Below, one piece after another: positions 11,171 to 11,834 of a stretch of 11,834 nt of DNA. Numbering within the stretch: position 1 is the stretch's first letter; each line of letters opens with the position of its first letter. The DNA comes from an uncultured Clostridia bacterium (lineage in GTDB: Bacteria; Bacillota; Clostridia; Oscillospirales; Acutalibacteraceae), in assembly GCA_937877675.1 (NCBI GenBank), contig CALEIS010000176.1:1-11834 (forward strand), given 5' to 3'. The position numbers were made by a program, and so were the translations under genes. The notes below the pieces were generated by a model that saw nothing but the letters and a program-made list of their open reading frames with translations, did no database searches and had not been told where the DNA came from.

Positions 11171-11834
11171 ATGATAGGAATTGAGAAGCCCAGCATTGAA
11201 GCACTTGATTTAACAGCAGACGGAACTTATGGCAAATTCGTAGTTGAACCATTAGAGAGAGGCTACGGCACAACACTTGGCAACAGCCTTCGTCGTGTAC
11301 TTTTGTCATCACTTCCAGGTTATGCTATTACTTCGGTAAAAATTGACGGTGTTCTTCATGAATTCTCAACCATTGACGGTGTGAAAGAGGATGTAACAGA
11401 AATCGTGTTGAATTTGAAGGGTGTTATCCTTAAGATTCACGGTGATGGCCCAGAAACAATTTATATCGATGCAAGTGGCAAATGTGTGGTTACTGCAGGT
11501 GACATCAAAGCTGATGCTAATGTTGAAATCCTTAATCCTGACCACGTTATCGCAAACCTTGAAGATGGTGGAGTTCTTAAAATGGAACTTACATGCGATA
11601 AGGGTAGAGGATATGTTTCAGCAGATAGAAACAAGCAGTTTATGCAGCCTGTTATCGGCGTAATCGCAATAGATTCAATTTATACACCCGTATTAAAAGT
11701 AAATTATACGGTTGAAAATACTCGTGTTGGTCAGATTACTGACTACGACAAGCTTTCTCTTGAAGCTTGGACAGACGGTACAATTTCAGCGCAAGAGGCC
11801 GTTTCTCTCGGCGCAAAAATCCTTACAGACCATC
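11171..11834 (+). CDS. rpoA: DNA-directed RNA polymerase alpha subunit, N-terminal part
   Basis: The first 221 codons of alpha, cut by the right edge of the window. Alpha dimerises to seed core polymerase assembly and binds beta and beta-prime; the missing C-terminal domain would contact UP elements and activators. The N-terminal domain is recognisable from GKFVVEPLERGYGTTLGNSLRRVLLSS (written in parts: the core LGNSLRRVLLSS is at residues 36-47), SVKIDGVLHEFSTIDGV, VTAGDI, and VENTRVGQITDYDKL near 190-204. ATG 11171 has AGGAGGG 6 bases upstream. The usual next gene, rplQ, would lie outside the window. Confidence 0.97.
   Translation, partial: MIGIEKPSIEALDLTADGTYGKFVVEPLERGYGTTLGNSLRRVLLSSLPGYAITSVKIDGVLHEFSTIDGVKEDVTEIVLNLKGVILKIHGDGPETIYIDASGKCVVTAGDIKADANVEILNPDHVIANLEDGGVLKMELTCDKGRGYVSADRNKQFMQPVIGVIAIDSIYTPVLKVNYTVENTRVGQITDYDKLSLEAWTDGTISAQEAVSLGAKILTDH

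Noticed and set aside
11019..11312. 97-residue minus-strand open frame across rpsD and rpoA
   Set aside because: It is antisense to two conserved genes, has no recognisable domain and no supporting start signals.

Overview
This window is the middle of a bacterial ribosomal-protein super-operon (S10, spc and alpha segments joined together). All 26 genes lie on the plus strand, from the 3' part of rpsS to the 5' part of rpoA. The best guess at the organism is a Gram-positive Clostridia member, possibly of the Ruminococcaceae/Oscillospirales type. The reasons are strong AGGAGG ribosome binding sites, an A/T-leaning codon choice, a 61-residue zinc-type S14, a four-cysteine L24, a KOW-domain gene between map and infA, and rpsD placed between rpsK and rpoA (in Bacillus rpsD is elsewhere). 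The genus cannot be fixed by eye.

Layout: 1-3613 holds rpsS (partial), rplV, rpsC, rplP, rpmC, rpsQ, rplN, rplX, rplE and rpsN. 3648-6149 holds rpsH, rplF, rplR, rpsE, rpmD and rplO. 6152-9360 holds secY (protein export channel), adk (adenylate kinase), map (methionine aminopeptidase), a small KOW-domain protein of unknown role, and infA (IF-1). 9398-9511 is rpmJ (37 codons). A 153-base gap at 9512-9664, by far the longest here, can fold into several hairpins and may be a leader controlling rpsM, rpsK, rpsD and rpoA. After rpsD comes a 65-base gap and then rpoA, which runs off the right edge.

The genes act together: they build both ribosomal subunits, start translation (IF-1), trim the first methionine (Map), export proteins (SecY) and supply the RNA polymerase alpha subunit. 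Gaps are otherwise 0-37 bases, two junctions overlap (TAATG), several stop codons abut the next Shine-Dalgarno (TAAGGAGG), and no intrinsic terminator is visible, so co-transcription with translational coupling is likely. All 25 visible stop codons are TAA.

I see no mobile element, CRISPR array, tRNA/rRNA gene or clearly novel system. The points most worth a second look are the leader before rpsM, the uncharacterised KOW gene, the codon-use shift over map and the KOW gene, and residue changes in the L22 tunnel loop and in the Adk nucleotide-binding motif.
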